Shown here piece after piece: positions 39,920-48,339 of a stretch of DNA of 50,985 nucleotides. Under the pieces are notes generated by a model. The model did no database searches and had not been told where the DNA came from. It saw only the letters and a list, made by a program, of their open reading frames with translations. The DNA comes from a virus. The translations under genes were made by a program, and so were the position numbers. How positions within the stretch are numbered: the first letter of the stretch is position 1; the number at the start of each line of letters is the position of its first letter. The stretch covers positions 1 through 50,985 of the IMG/VR virus record IMGVR_UViG_3300018481_000028. One strand, 5' to 3'.

Positions 39920-40573
39920 TTAGGGCGTGCCGAATAGAGCAATAACTTCGTCGGGCATTGGCAGAGCAGCGGCAAGCGTAGCGCCATACAGAAGAGCCTC
40001 GAGCGAAGCGAGATCTGATGGATCAACCACCGTAGAATCAATCACAATCAGTGCTGTAGGACTATAACCGGTAACCGGAACCGGAGTAGTCGTAACTTCC
40101 CAACTAAATGCGATTGCCTCAGGTGAATCATTGATCGTTGCATAAGCTTTCTCGGACGGAGCAGCCTGGCAACCATAAAGAAGATGCAGCTTATAACCAA
40201 AGACCGTTCCTTCGACATCGTTACCGACTCGAGTCCTATAGCTCATACCGAACATCTTGCGCGGCTGCTGTCCAACGGCCACGCCCGGCTCTGGAAGGGC
40301 TGTACCATCACAAACGGCGAACTCTTCCGGATACGTGAACGCCTCGATCGTAGCACCAAACTCCTCAGCAGAAATCATGTTCAGATACTTGATGTTATCA
40401 GCATACTGCGGAGAAGCCTCGGCACCAGAAGGCGATTCTGTAACTGTCGTAAGACCATTCCAAGCGAACCCAGTATTGTAAACACCAGATGGATCAGGAA
40501 GATAAAGAACTCCATGATCTACACCGGTCTCATACAATCTCTCGCCAACTTGGTCCCAAACCAAAGGAGGCAT
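39920..40573 (-). CDS. Major tail tube protein, 217 aa
   Basis: Reads PPLVWDQVGERLYETGVDHG with FTYPEEF and FGMSYRTRVGNDVEGTVFGY, then KLHLLYGCQAAPSEKAY. Size and position fit a siphovirus tube protein: after the head-tail joining genes and before the chaperone-like gene and tape measure. Start ATG with AAAGGAAG upstream. Its paralogue lies at 38518-39324. Confidence 0.8.
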   Translation of the reverse strand: MPPLVWDQVGERLYETGVDHGVLYLPDPSGVYNTGFAWNGLTTVTESPSGAEASPQYADNIKYLNMISAEEFGATIEAFTYPEEFAVCDGTALPEPGVAVGQQPRKMFGMSYRTRVGNDVEGTVFGYKLHLLYGCQAAPSEKAYATINDSPEAIAFSWEVTTTPVPVTGYSPTALIVIDSTVVDPSDLASLEALLYGATLAAALPMPDEVIALFGTP

Positions 40574-40587
40574 TTGCTTCCTTTCCT

Positions 40588-40887
40588 TTAGAAGTATACA
40601 CTATAGACATCGTGATTTAAATTATCAACTGTGTAAAACCGATTAAACAAACTCATAGGCATCTCCGCCACTTTCTTTGGAATTTCACTATCTGGATTTA
40701 ACGTAATAATTGTAATCATATACCTCAATGTATGATTATATGGTTTATCATCGGCAAATTCAGTGTGAGCAAAATCGCGTTTATAGATAATACATGGATA
40801 ATTCAACTGCACATTAGTTGGTGGTTGAAAATACACATAATCTGCAAATGTTTCAAGGAGTTGGTGCAACTGCAGCCTTGGGGCCAT
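40588..40887 (-). CDS. Tail terminator-like protein, 99 aa
   Basis: Contains LETFADYVYFQPPTNVQLNY, PCIIYKRD and RYMITIITLNPDSEIPKKVA. The pattern of a strand pair with PxIxYxRD and DPDSEIP matches small proteins between the connector and tube that cap the tail. Overlaps the upstream gene by 35 bases. Assignment moderately sure. Confidence 0.68.
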   Translation of the reverse strand: MAPRLQLHQLLETFADYVYFQPPTNVQLNYPCIIYKRDFAHTEFADDKPYNHTLRYMITIITLNPDSEIPKKVAEMPMSLFNRFYTVDNLNHDVYSVYF

Positions 40888-41194
40888 TATACACCTCCCC
40901 CAATCTTAGAATGAGGCGAGGGCTCTGAACTTCTACGTTTGAAACCGTCCAGAATACCCCCGCCCATTCCACATAACGAATGGCAAAGAAGTGTTCATTG
41001 GCATATGCGTCGGCTACAATACTGATGGAGTTTTGAACACTGAGATCAAAATTTAGATTTTCACCTTCACGAAGATTTCTCGCATTGCGAATTACGTCTC
41101 CGTAATAGGAACGCTCAACAATCTCATCTTCCCAAACACCTTCAGCTTTTTCTACCGATTCACCATAACCGATTCGGCCAAAGTACCTCGCCAT
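40853..41194 (-). CDS. Head-tail joining protein, 113 aa
   Basis: Contains VWEDEIVERSYYGDVIRNAR, ISIVADAYANEHFFAIRYVE and WTVSNVEVQSPRLILRLG. The central block (YVEWAGVFW) and C-terminal (VEVQ-PRLIL) pattern recur as a head-closure or connector component after the capsid gene. Start ATG. Overlaps the next gene by 35 bases. Confidence 0.68.
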   Translation of the reverse strand: MARYFGRIGYGESVEKAEGVWEDEIVERSYYGDVIRNARNLREGENLNFDLSVQNSISIVADAYANEHFFAIRYVEWAGVFWTVSNVEVQSPRLILRLGEVYNGPKAAVAPTP

Positions 41195-41206
41195 GAAAAA
41201 CCTGCC

Positions 41207-43279
41207 TTACGCCTCATTCGTGAACGTCCACTCATCGTCCTGGTTGGAGGCGAAGTAGTTGTTCGACATCGGCTTGGCCTCGACCGTCAGTGACTCGCCT
41301 GCAGCAAGAACGACCGGCGAACCAGTGGTGAGCAGCTGACCATCCGACTTATCCCGATACTCAACACCAGCCGTGGTCTTCACGATAACTGTGGTACCAT
41401 CGAAGTCAGGCTTAACCGGCGTAGCAAGGTTCGCACCCGTTGCAGCCCTCTTGATAACCAGAGCTGAACGAAGCTTCGTCAAAGCACCCGAGAGACGAGT
41501 CTCATACAGGTACTTATACTGGTTGTAGTCGATGTCGAAATCGTCGAAGAACGTGACATCTCCACCCTTATCCGTACCGAGCGTATAATCCTTCAGATTC
41601 ACAATGATGCCGACGAGATCCTCTTCACGCTCCATGGTCTCGACAGTAACGATGGCAGAACAACCAAGCTCCGCGGCAAGCTCGGCCGGGCTCTTCCACA
41701 TACGATGACCGAATTGATCACGAGTAAGAAGCAACTGCGTGAGCTGAGGAAGCGTCGTGTAGAATACCGGCGACCCAGAGCCTTTGTAAAATCCGAGAGC
41801 CGAGATGATTCCATCAACAGTATCCGTTGCGCTCGCTGCATCATCAACGGTAACCGTCGTTGCATAGAGATCATGATCATAAAGAATCGACCGAATACCA
41901 GCACCCTCTGTAGCACCTGCCGGATCCTTGATCTTATCATCATCATCTACAGCACGACCATCGCCGATAAGAATAGCCGACGCGATCTCTTCGTCCAGCA
42001 TGAGACGCATCTCGGCCTTGAGCCACATAACCACGTCGAAATCGGTGATATCAAGAATATCATCACGATCGAGCTTCTGCTTCTTGTACACCGTGCTCGG
42101 AGTCGTCACGCGCTTCGAGACACCGAACCACTCTTCCTTCTTCAAAGTACCCGTGACATAACCACGCGCACGAGCATCTTCAAAGGTAATATCCGCAACA
42201 ATGGACTTGATCCGAGTGAAGGGCGAATGCTTGGTTCCATTCAGAACACCAGAAACCCACTCAACCCTCCGACTATCGAATTCCGGAGAATCCGTGACTG
42301 CTCGAGCATCGGGGAAAAGGACATCGATGTTATCGATACCATGCTGAAGTGCATAATGCTCCACGGCTTCCTTTAGAGACCCGCCTCTCTTGGCCTCCGC
42401 AACGATTCCCATAAGAGCATCATGCGACAGGACATGCTTTTCCTCTTCCTTGCCTCCGCTCTGCTGCTCGAAGACATTACGGGTCATGCGCCGTCCTCCA
42501 TCCTCATTATTGTCATCAGTATGAACAAGTTCCGACGTTGACTCATCCTGGACGTCGGAATGAGCAGCCTCTTCAGAAGCATTCTCGTTACCAGCTTCCT
42601 CAAGCGCGGCGCCAACCATATAATGAACGACATCCTTCTGCTCGTCGGTCATCGAATCATAAACTTCCTGAACAGTTGGACCCTGATCATCATCTTCGGC
42701 ATGTTCGACAGAGTCATCTGACTCTTCCGACTCTTCCGACTCTTCCGACTCGCCCTCACCATGATGAAGCTCAAGTCCGGTATAGATAATTGCCTCATCG
42801 TCAAGCGTGACCAATTCGCCATCCCCATGAGCCAAAGTAATATTATCGATAAGGGCGCCAGGATTAGCTCCCGACAAAACTAGGCTCAGCTCTCGAATAA
42901 ATCCATGCAGAACCTGCTTGGACTTCTCTGTAAGCTGATTGGCATAAATTGATAGTGACTTAATATCTCCGTGCTCTACTAGTGTCCTGGCATTCTTTGC
43001 CGAATCGGTATCATTGAAATAACCGTAGGCATAAACACCATCTCCACGGTTCTCAAGCGTGGCATAGCCAAGCACGTTACTGGGCTCGTTATGCCCATGC
43101 TGCCAGACCAACGGAACAGTTTCCTTATCCTGATGCTTGAAAGCATCTGGCATGATCGTCCGTCCATCGGAGCACTTAAGCCCAGCTTTCGTGGCATAGC
43201 CGCTGAAGTCTGGCTTGGTTTCTTCTGAATGAATCAAGAAAGAAAAGCCAGTAAGCTCAGGCTTAGCCTCTACTCCCAT
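41207..43279 (-). CDS. Prohead protease and major capsid protein fusion, 690 aa
   Basis: Residues 1-170 are an HK97-type serine protease (U35): His61 in VWQHGHNEP, Ser108/110 in IKSLSIYA, and RELSLVLSGANPGA. Residues about 175-265 are an acidic Glu/Ser/Asp linker with tandem ESE repeats. Residues about 285-610 fit the HK97 capsid fold (KKEEWFGVSKRVTTPST, FDVVMWLKAEMRLMLDEEI). Residues about 625-690 are an extra strand-rich domain. The protease presumably cuts itself off during head maturation. Confidence 0.9.
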   Translation of the reverse strand: MGVEAKPELTGFSFLIHSEETKPDFSGYATKAGLKCSDGRTIMPDAFKHQDKETVPLVWQHGHNEPSNVLGYATLENRGDGVYAYGYFNDTDSAKNARTLVEHGDIKSLSIYANQLTEKSKQVLHGFIRELSLVLSGANPGALIDNITLAHGDGELVTLDDEAIIYTGLELHHGEGESEESEESEESDDSVEHAEDDDQGPTVQEVYDSMTDEQKDVVHYMVGAALEEAGNENASEEAAHSDVQDESTSELVHTDDNNEDGGRRMTRNVFEQQSGGKEEEKHVLSHDALMGIVAEAKRGGSLKEAVEHYALQHGIDNIDVLFPDARAVTDSPEFDSRRVEWVSGVLNGTKHSPFTRIKSIVADITFEDARARGYVTGTLKKEEWFGVSKRVTTPSTVYKKQKLDRDDILDITDFDVVMWLKAEMRLMLDEEIASAILIGDGRAVDDDDKIKDPAGATEGAGIRSILYDHDLYATTVTVDDAASATDTVDGIISALGFYKGSGSPVFYTTLPQLTQLLLTRDQFGHRMWKSPAELAAELGCSAIVTVETMEREEDLVGIIVNLKDYTLGTDKGGDVTFFDDFDIDYNQYKYLYETRLSGALTKLRSALVIKRAATGANLATPVKPDFDGTTVIVKTTAGVEYRDKSDGQLLTTGSPVVLAAGESLTVEAKPMSNNYFASNQDDEWTFTNEA
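42724..42753. repeat. Nine-base tandem repeat in the capsid linker
   Basis: ACTCTTCCG is repeated in tandem three times with partial copies on either side, coding ESE steps in the acidic linker. Likely to vary in copy number. Confidence 0.85.
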
Positions 43280-43294
43280 TTTGAACGTCCTTCC

Positions 43295-44602
43295 TTAATT
43301 TTGATTCTGGGGAGATGCTATTTCAAGTGTAGCTAGATCTGTCTTAGATAGAACTCCATTACCATTACCGTTTTCTGGATGAGCTTGCGGCATGTTACTA
43401 TTAAGAAGCTTGTCAGCATTTGGATCCTCGTGCGGAGCCAAGCCCACAACTTGACGCATCTCGTTCGACGTCATGATTTCATTACGAGTGAACTTGTCCG
43501 CAATCTCCGCAATGTTTTCAATCGGAACAAGACGGAATGGATCTCTAAAGAACTGAACCGTTTGCTTCTGTGTACGAGCAGTTTTGGTCAAGAACCTGCG
43601 CCGCATAGCTTCAACAATGGCGGTAAGAATTGGCTCAACAGTACGATTCCAATAATTCAACATAGCTTTTTCATCGGCTGTGCCATTCATAACTTCTTCA
43701 GTCAAACCCAATTGACCATAAAGCATTTCGGTCAAGAACTCGATCTGAGTCATAAGATTGTTTTCGGCCGGACGATTTAGCTGAGTAATCTTTTCTGTCC
43801 CGTCCGTATAGGCAATACCATACTGGCTACCCTTCAACTGAAACTCAATATCTGCTCGACGTTGCTCAGCCTGTTGTCTACGAGCTTCAGATTTGATCAC
43901 ATATGGAAGCTGAATGATAATGTCGAGTTTTCCAGAAGCAACTCTATCATCCGCGACATCCAACAGATTGAGTTTATTGAGAAGTCGTTGCAAAGTCGAG
44001 TTAGGTTCGTTCATTACTGCATACAACGGATTCTCAATAATAGCTACAACAGATTTATGTAAAGTGATTTCTTCTCTGACTGCTCGATCTTCATTCCACA
44101 CACTTACACGAACATGTTTTGGATACCACGTCACAACTTCGCCAACACGCAAAGTTACAATGTCATATCCACCTGATTGTTCTGGATTAATCGAGGTATC
44201 AACGGGAACAAGCGCTGCCACACCTTTGTCGAAAAGTGTCATAGCGACGTCTTGCCTAAACGCGCGAGCTGCTTGATCAATGTTAGCCTCGAGAACTAAA
44301 CAGTTATTAAGTCCGCTGTCAATGTCTTCAAGATAACGATTGTGTTCATCTAATCGCACGTGACGCATATCAACCGAAGCAACATCAACACTAAGACGTG
44401 TATAAATTGAAGAGATAATTGAGCGCTCATTGGGAATTCGAAGCCTCATACGATCTGGTCTTGCTCCACGATTACCGCCACCGTAATAAGGCTCGTTACC
44501 ATTTACCGGCTGAATAGGCCAAGGAGAATTTTTTGTTCGAGAATTTTCATTATTAGTAAAAACGTTCCAAGCGTGTTTCAACGTTTCACCAAATCGCGCC
44601 AA
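43295..44602 (-). CDS. Portal protein, 435 aa
   Basis: Contains LRIPNERSIISSIYTRLSVD, FRQDVAMTLFDKGVAALVPV and LTEMLYGQLGLTEEVMNGTA, the pattern of siphovirus portal proteins that form the 12-subunit DNA channel. A helical stretch with PIENIAEIADKFTRNEIMTS ends the conserved part. Reading starts at TTG with GAGGAGGTGAAA upstream; no ATG fits the conserved start. It lies between the terminase block and the capsid gene. Confidence 0.9.
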   Translation of the reverse strand: MARFGETLKHAWNVFTNNENSRTKNSPWPIQPVNGNEPYYGGGNRGARPDRMRLRIPNERSIISSIYTRLSVDVASVDMRHVRLDEHNRYLEDIDSGLNNCLVLEANIDQAARAFRQDVAMTLFDKGVAALVPVDTSINPEQSGGYDIVTLRVGEVVTWYPKHVRVSVWNEDRAVREEITLHKSVVAIIENPLYAVMNEPNSTLQRLLNKLNLLDVADDRVASGKLDIIIQLPYVIKSEARRQQAEQRRADIEFQLKGSQYGIAYTDGTEKITQLNRPAENNLMTQIEFLTEMLYGQLGLTEEVMNGTADEKAMLNYWNRTVEPILTAIVEAMRRRFLTKTARTQKQTVQFFRDPFRLVPIENIAEIADKFTRNEIMTSNEMRQVVGLAPHEDPNADKLLNSNMPQAHPENGNGNGVLSKTDLATLEIASPQNQN

Positions 44603-44616
44603 ATTTCACCTCCTCT

Positions 44617-45060
44617 TTACTTATATCCGCCACGTGCCTGTTTCTTTTCAACATGTCTGCGATAAGCATATGTACCACCTACAACAGCTGCAATAGGAAC
44701 CGTTGCAATTCCTGTTCCTGCTAGCAATCCAAGTACTACCTTTTCTCCTCGTGTTGTACGAAGAGCAATGGCTCTCTGAGGATCCTTCATATATGCAAGC
44801 TTAGCTGCTTTACGTTGACCTTTAGTACTTGACAATGCAGTAGCTTTTTCATACTTTACTCTAGATGTTGCACGAGCAAGACGAATTGCATCTGCTTTCT
44901 GCCTACTCGAAGGATTCTTCCTGTTAAAACTCGCATTCTTACGTGCCACTGCTGCACGAGTTTCAGCTTTGCGTACACCCCAACGCATTCCTTTGACACC
45001 GGAATGGTTCAAAGTCTCCAAAAGTTCTAAGGGAGACCCAGGCTTTTCCACTGAAAGCAT
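44617..45060 (-). CDS. Tagged virion-associated-like protein A (HSGVKGMRWGVRK), 147 aa
   Basis: Near the start it reads LLETLNHSGVKGMRWGVRK, the same short tag as in the protein at 46942-47376. Lys/Arg/Ala-rich helices follow, and a C-terminal hydrophobic stretch (VVLGLLAGTGIATVPIAAVV, about residues 108-127) ends in a basic tail. It may lie in the virion and insert in membrane or bind DNA. ATG start with GGAGG upstream. It lies between terminase and portal. Confidence 0.72.
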   Translation of the reverse strand: MLSVEKPGSPLELLETLNHSGVKGMRWGVRKAETRAAVARKNASFNRKNPSSRQKADAIRLARATSRVKYEKATALSSTKGQRKAAKLAYMKDPQRAIALRTTRGEKVVLGLLAGTGIATVPIAAVVGGTYAYRRHVEKKQARGGYK

Positions 45061-45070
45061 ATGGCCTCCT

Positions 45071-45181
45071 CTAAGTCCAACCCCATCCAAAAACCAAGCC
45101 AAGAACAAGCGCTACGGCAATTACAATCTGAGAACCATTACCTAAATTAAGACCACCAATATTGGAGTTACCTCTATCCAT
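45071..45181 (-). CDS. Micro membrane protein, 36 aa
   Basis: Reads DRGNSNIGGLNLGNGSQ followed by one transmembrane helix (IVIAVALVLGLVFGW). Shares one base with the stop of the large terminase and lies ten bases from the next gene, so it is likely expressed. Role unknown; it may serve entry, lysis or virion assembly. Confidence 0.6.
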   Translation of the reverse strand: MDRGNSNIGGLNLGNGSQIVIAVALVLGLVFGWGWT

Positions 45182-46926
45182 TACTCAAACGCCTCCTTGT
45201 TCAACTTATATGCAATCCAGGCGTCCATAAGAGCAGCCACATTGTCAATCTTCTCATCCTGACGCTTCTTCAAAAGTTTTCGATTCCCGTTCGTATCTTC
45301 CAGAGTAATCGCGTTGCCCATTGCGAATGACATTAGAGATTGATCGAAGATTAACAGACGTTCTTCACTCATGATCTTGATCTCACCCAAAGGAACCGAC
45401 TCGGTCTTAGCCCCTTGAATGACTTTCTCAATTCCAAAAGGACCATTCTCTGCTTCCCAACGAGCAACGAATTCTTTTGCATTGTACGGATCATACCCGA
45501 GTGCGCGAACGTCGTACTCAGAAGTTAGGATGAATTGATCCAAGTCCTCATAGACCAACATCATGTCAAGAATGTTTCCTGGCATCACATGAAGACTTCC
45601 TTCATTGATAAACTCCTCATACTTCTGCCGCATAGCAGCTGGAAGCTTCATCAATGTCAATTCAGTGATGTAACTCCGAGTTTTTATTCCGTACTTTTCA
45701 TAGCCCAACGGAAACAAGAAAGTAAAAGCACAGAAGTCATCGCCCTGCGATAGATCGGCTCCAAGGGCACACGGCATTTGCCAGAACTCACGCCGTCGGT
45801 GCGGAAGTGTTTCTTCATAGGTGAAGAAATACGTATAACCTTCCATCGGAATTCCAAAACGCTTAGCGAGAATGTCATTCCGAGACGCCGGTGCTTTTTC
45901 GGCCCGTTCAACATCAAGGTGATACGTTTCATAGGAAACCGTCATTCCCAAATTTGGATTTGCCTTCACCCACATGGCGGGATCAGAAACTTCCTCGATC
46001 TCATCAAGCTTGTAATGCCAGATCGAAACGTGAGGTGCGTAATACTCACCCTTAAGGATGTCAGCTAACTCCATTTTGATGGTGTCACCTGAACCTGCTC
46101 GAACTGTTCCTTCAGAGCTAATAGCTACGATCAGATAGTCCTCAAGTTTCGATGCTCCTTGCTCAACAGCGCCAACCACATCCTCTCTCAGATCACCAGA
46201 CAACCATTCATCGATCGTGGAGATCTTAGGACGCAGACCTTGCAGCTTATTGATCGCCATCGGTCGGACCTCGAGCAAAGAACCGGTAAGAAAGTTCTCA
46301 ATCCCTTTCTTCGTCGCCGCCAACTTGACTCGATTAGCTCTCGAACCTGTGGTATTCTGGAGAGAGCCCTCTGTCAGGAACTTGAACAAAGGCCCGCGTG
46401 CGCGCGTGATCGCAGTTCGAAACGGCGACATGACTTCATCAGCTTGCTTCATTGTCGGCGCTGTGGTAACCTGATGTGTCGTCGATGTATCAACATTTAG
46501 AAAGTAACTTTGGATGATCGAACCGTACATCGACTTGGCTGCTCCTCGAGCAACTATTAGATACTGCTTGAGGGTTAACCGTTTCTTGATTGTCCGTTTC
46601 TCGTAGTGGCCGCCGTGATTATCTTTGGTGGGGACATAGACACTACGTTCGACAAAGTAGTACCAACCGAAGATTTGCTCAGCCCAAAGTTTAAACGAAT
46701 CGAGCAGATGTAGATCAGATCCATCGGTTAGAGTTAATTCCCCCTCACAGTAACGAATGAATCCTTCAACAGCTTCATCATCGTAATAAATGTTAGGGTT
46801 AGCGATGAGCGAATCAATTCGATTCATCTCCTGTGAGATTTCGCGGTTTACTGGGATCTCACCTTGGAGAACTGCCTCACGGAACTGACCGTAATAAATC
46901 GGTGTCGCCGTATTAGACAGGCTCAC
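45181..46926 (-). CDS. Terminase large subunit, 581 aa
   Basis: Packaging motor with an N-terminal ATPase: Walker A-like ARGAAKS (126-132) and Walker B STIDEW (D239, E240). The C-terminal RNase H-type nuclease has ALGADLSQGDDF (D391) and DNVAALMDAW near the end. Cuts concatemers and drives DNA into the prohead through the portal. Overlaps the following micro membrane gene by one base. Full family length. Confidence 0.95.
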   Translation of the reverse strand: MSLSNTATPIYYGQFREAVLQGEIPVNREISQEMNRIDSLIANPNIYYDDEAVEGFIRYCEGELTLTDGSDLHLLDSFKLWAEQIFGWYYFVERSVYVPTKDNHGGHYEKRTIKKRLTLKQYLIVARGAAKSMYGSIIQSYFLNVDTSTTHQVTTAPTMKQADEVMSPFRTAITRARGPLFKFLTEGSLQNTTGSRANRVKLAATKKGIENFLTGSLLEVRPMAINKLQGLRPKISTIDEWLSGDLREDVVGAVEQGASKLEDYLIVAISSEGTVRAGSGDTIKMELADILKGEYYAPHVSIWHYKLDEIEEVSDPAMWVKANPNLGMTVSYETYHLDVERAEKAPASRNDILAKRFGIPMEGYTYFFTYEETLPHRRREFWQMPCALGADLSQGDDFCAFTFLFPLGYEKYGIKTRSYITELTLMKLPAAMRQKYEEFINEGSLHVMPGNILDMMLVYEDLDQFILTSEYDVRALGYDPYNAKEFVARWEAENGPFGIEKVIQGAKTESVPLGEIKIMSEERLLIFDQSLMSFAMGNAITLEDTNGNRKLLKKRQDEKIDNVAALMDAWIAYKLNKEAFE

Positions 46927-46941
46927 GCTAACCCTCCTTTC

Positions 46942-47376
46942 CTAAGTAGCTAATAGGCCAGCTGTAATCAAGCGCTTTCTAACTTTTTGAGATGCAACAT
47001 CATTTGCCGCATTCTGAATAGTGCTCTTACCTGTTTGACCAAGAATCGTTTTAACAAATTTCACAGGTGGACTGGCATCGTTATACTGAAGCCGTTTAAC
47101 ATTCTGCTCCAACGTAAGTCGCCTTGCATAATCATTCAGATCTTTATCTGAAAGTGCTTTGACTCCACTCTTTTTTGCAACTTGCCCAGATGTACGGACG
47201 CGAACAGCGTCAGGATGTGCAGGATGTCCTGCTCCACCAGAAGTTTTAATCTTCTTTCTTCGATCACTGACAATAACTTCTTGTGGACCGACTGTAGCCT
47301 TCCGTCGAACACCCCAACGCATTCCTTTGACACCGTGATGCTCAAGAACCTTTGCTACAATTTCAGGGGTGTTCAT
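46942..47376 (-). CDS. Tagged virion-associated-like protein B (HHGVKGMRWGVRR), 144 aa
   Basis: Starts NTPEIVAKVLEHHGVKGMRW, with GVRR next, then a basic, disordered-looking part and helices (LNDYARRLTLEQNVKRLQ). The tag is nearly the same as in the protein at 44617-45060 and recalls the HYGVQRRSGRYPWGSG start of the polymerase-like protein. It may mark proteins for the head interior. It lies immediately upstream of the large terminase. Confidence 0.72.
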   Translation of the reverse strand: MNTPEIVAKVLEHHGVKGMRWGVRRKATVGPQEVIVSDRRKKIKTSGGAGHPAHPDAVRVRTSGQVAKKSGVKALSDKDLNDYARRLTLEQNVKRLQYNDASPPVKFVKTILGQTGKSTIQNAANDVASQKVRKRLITAGLLAT

Positions 47377-47384
47377 GTTACCCC

Positions 47385-47651
47385 CTATGCCGCAGGCTCA
47401 GATGAAGACTCCTCTTCTGCTGGTGCCGAAACGCGCCCCAGTCGTTCCTGTCTTTCTCTATGTGCTTCTGAAGAGTCCTGTTCCTCCGAGGAAGACTCAC
47501 GACCGAGTCGAGACTGTCTTTCTCTACGCTCCTCAGCCCTCTCTCGTTCCTTCCGCTCCCACTCTTCGAGATCGGTTGCTCTCTCAGCTTTTTCAACCTG
47601 AGTTTCCTCAGGCGATGAAGCGCTGAGCTCTTCGAGTCCTTCGATACCCAT
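47385..47651 (-). CDS. Charged coiled-coil protein, 88 aa
   Basis: Glu/Arg-rich helix (EEWERKERERAEERRERQ) with two related repeats (RQSRLGRESSSEEQDSSE and RQERLGRVSAPAEEESSS). Could be a scaffold or minor structural protein. ATG start with GGAGG upstream. Overlaps the connector gene by 44 bases. Confidence 0.65.
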   Translation of the reverse strand: MGIEGLEELSASSPEETQVEKAERATDLEEWERKERERAEERRERQSRLGRESSSEEQDSSEAHRERQERLGRVSAPAEEESSSEPAA

Positions 47652-48063
47652 TCTCTACCTCCAAAACGGTTTCACCAGAATATAGATCCTCTCTAACAAT
47701 TACATTAGGATCAGGATCGACCCAACCCGTCTCCTCTCGATGCACATTCAAACGCCATTCGAGCTCAAGAATTTGCTTCTCAGTTGCCGCAATTAGATAT
47801 GACGTTGTCGGAGGATCAAATAGCTGCCGAACCTTGAGAAAAACGTATGACTTCACTGCATGATACTGAATATCATTGTCAATAAAGTCAGTCCAGACTG
47901 GTTCAGCATCTTCAATCATGAAACCTTCGGGCGGTCCAACTCCCAATTGAGTGAGAGTAGAGAACGCCGTATTGATATGAGTAAGAATATCGAGATCGAA
48001 TACAGTATAATCTTCTGCAATCCCCAAAATCTTTTTTGTAGAAATAAGAATACTCTGTTCCAT
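47608..48063 (-). CDS. Head-tail connector-like protein, 151 aa
   Basis: Begins EQSILISTKKILGIAEDYTV and contains DLDILTHINTAFSTLTQLGV, DNDIQYHAVKSYVFLKVRQL and ILELEWRLNVHREETGW. This is the helical gp6-like adaptor pattern that binds under the portal. The extended tail has more strands than usual. It lies between terminase genes and charged small genes. Confidence 0.75.
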   Translation of the reverse strand: MEQSILISTKKILGIAEDYTVFDLDILTHINTAFSTLTQLGVGPPEGFMIEDAEPVWTDFIDNDIQYHAVKSYVFLKVRQLFDPPTTSYLIAATEKQILELEWRLNVHREETGWVDPDPNVIVREDLYSGETVLEVENGYRRTRRAQRFIA

Positions 48064-48111
48064 CTACTTCACCCACTTTTCTAATTTTAAATTAGTTTAA
48101 CTCTGCTGAGA

Positions 48112-48327
48112 CTATTCTTGACGCTCGCGCTCGGCACGTTCTGCCCGCAGGCGTTCTCCTTCTTCCCGCTCCTTCTGCTTTTCAAGCGCATCTTTCGAAG
48201 CCGGAACGCGGGGAATTGCTCCACCATCATACTTCGGCTGATCAGCGTTTGGATCCTTCTGCTCTGCCGCCTGCTGTTCTGCTGCTTGCCGCTGCTGCTC
48301 TTCCGCCTGTCTCTGTTCGTCTGTCAT
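48112..48327 (-). CDS. Charged helical protein, 71 aa
   Basis: Gln/Glu/Ala-rich helix (TDEQRQAEEQQRQAAEQQAA), a short Pro/Gly region, then a Glu/Arg helix (EREEGERLRAERAERERQE). Sequence alone does not show function; it could be a scaffold or minor structural part. A good ribosome site precedes the ATG. Confidence 0.62.
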   Translation of the reverse strand: MTDEQRQAEEQQRQAAEQQAAEQKDPNADQPKYDGGAIPRVPASKDALEKQKEREEGERLRAERAERERQE

Positions 48328-48339
48328 GTCGACCCCTTT

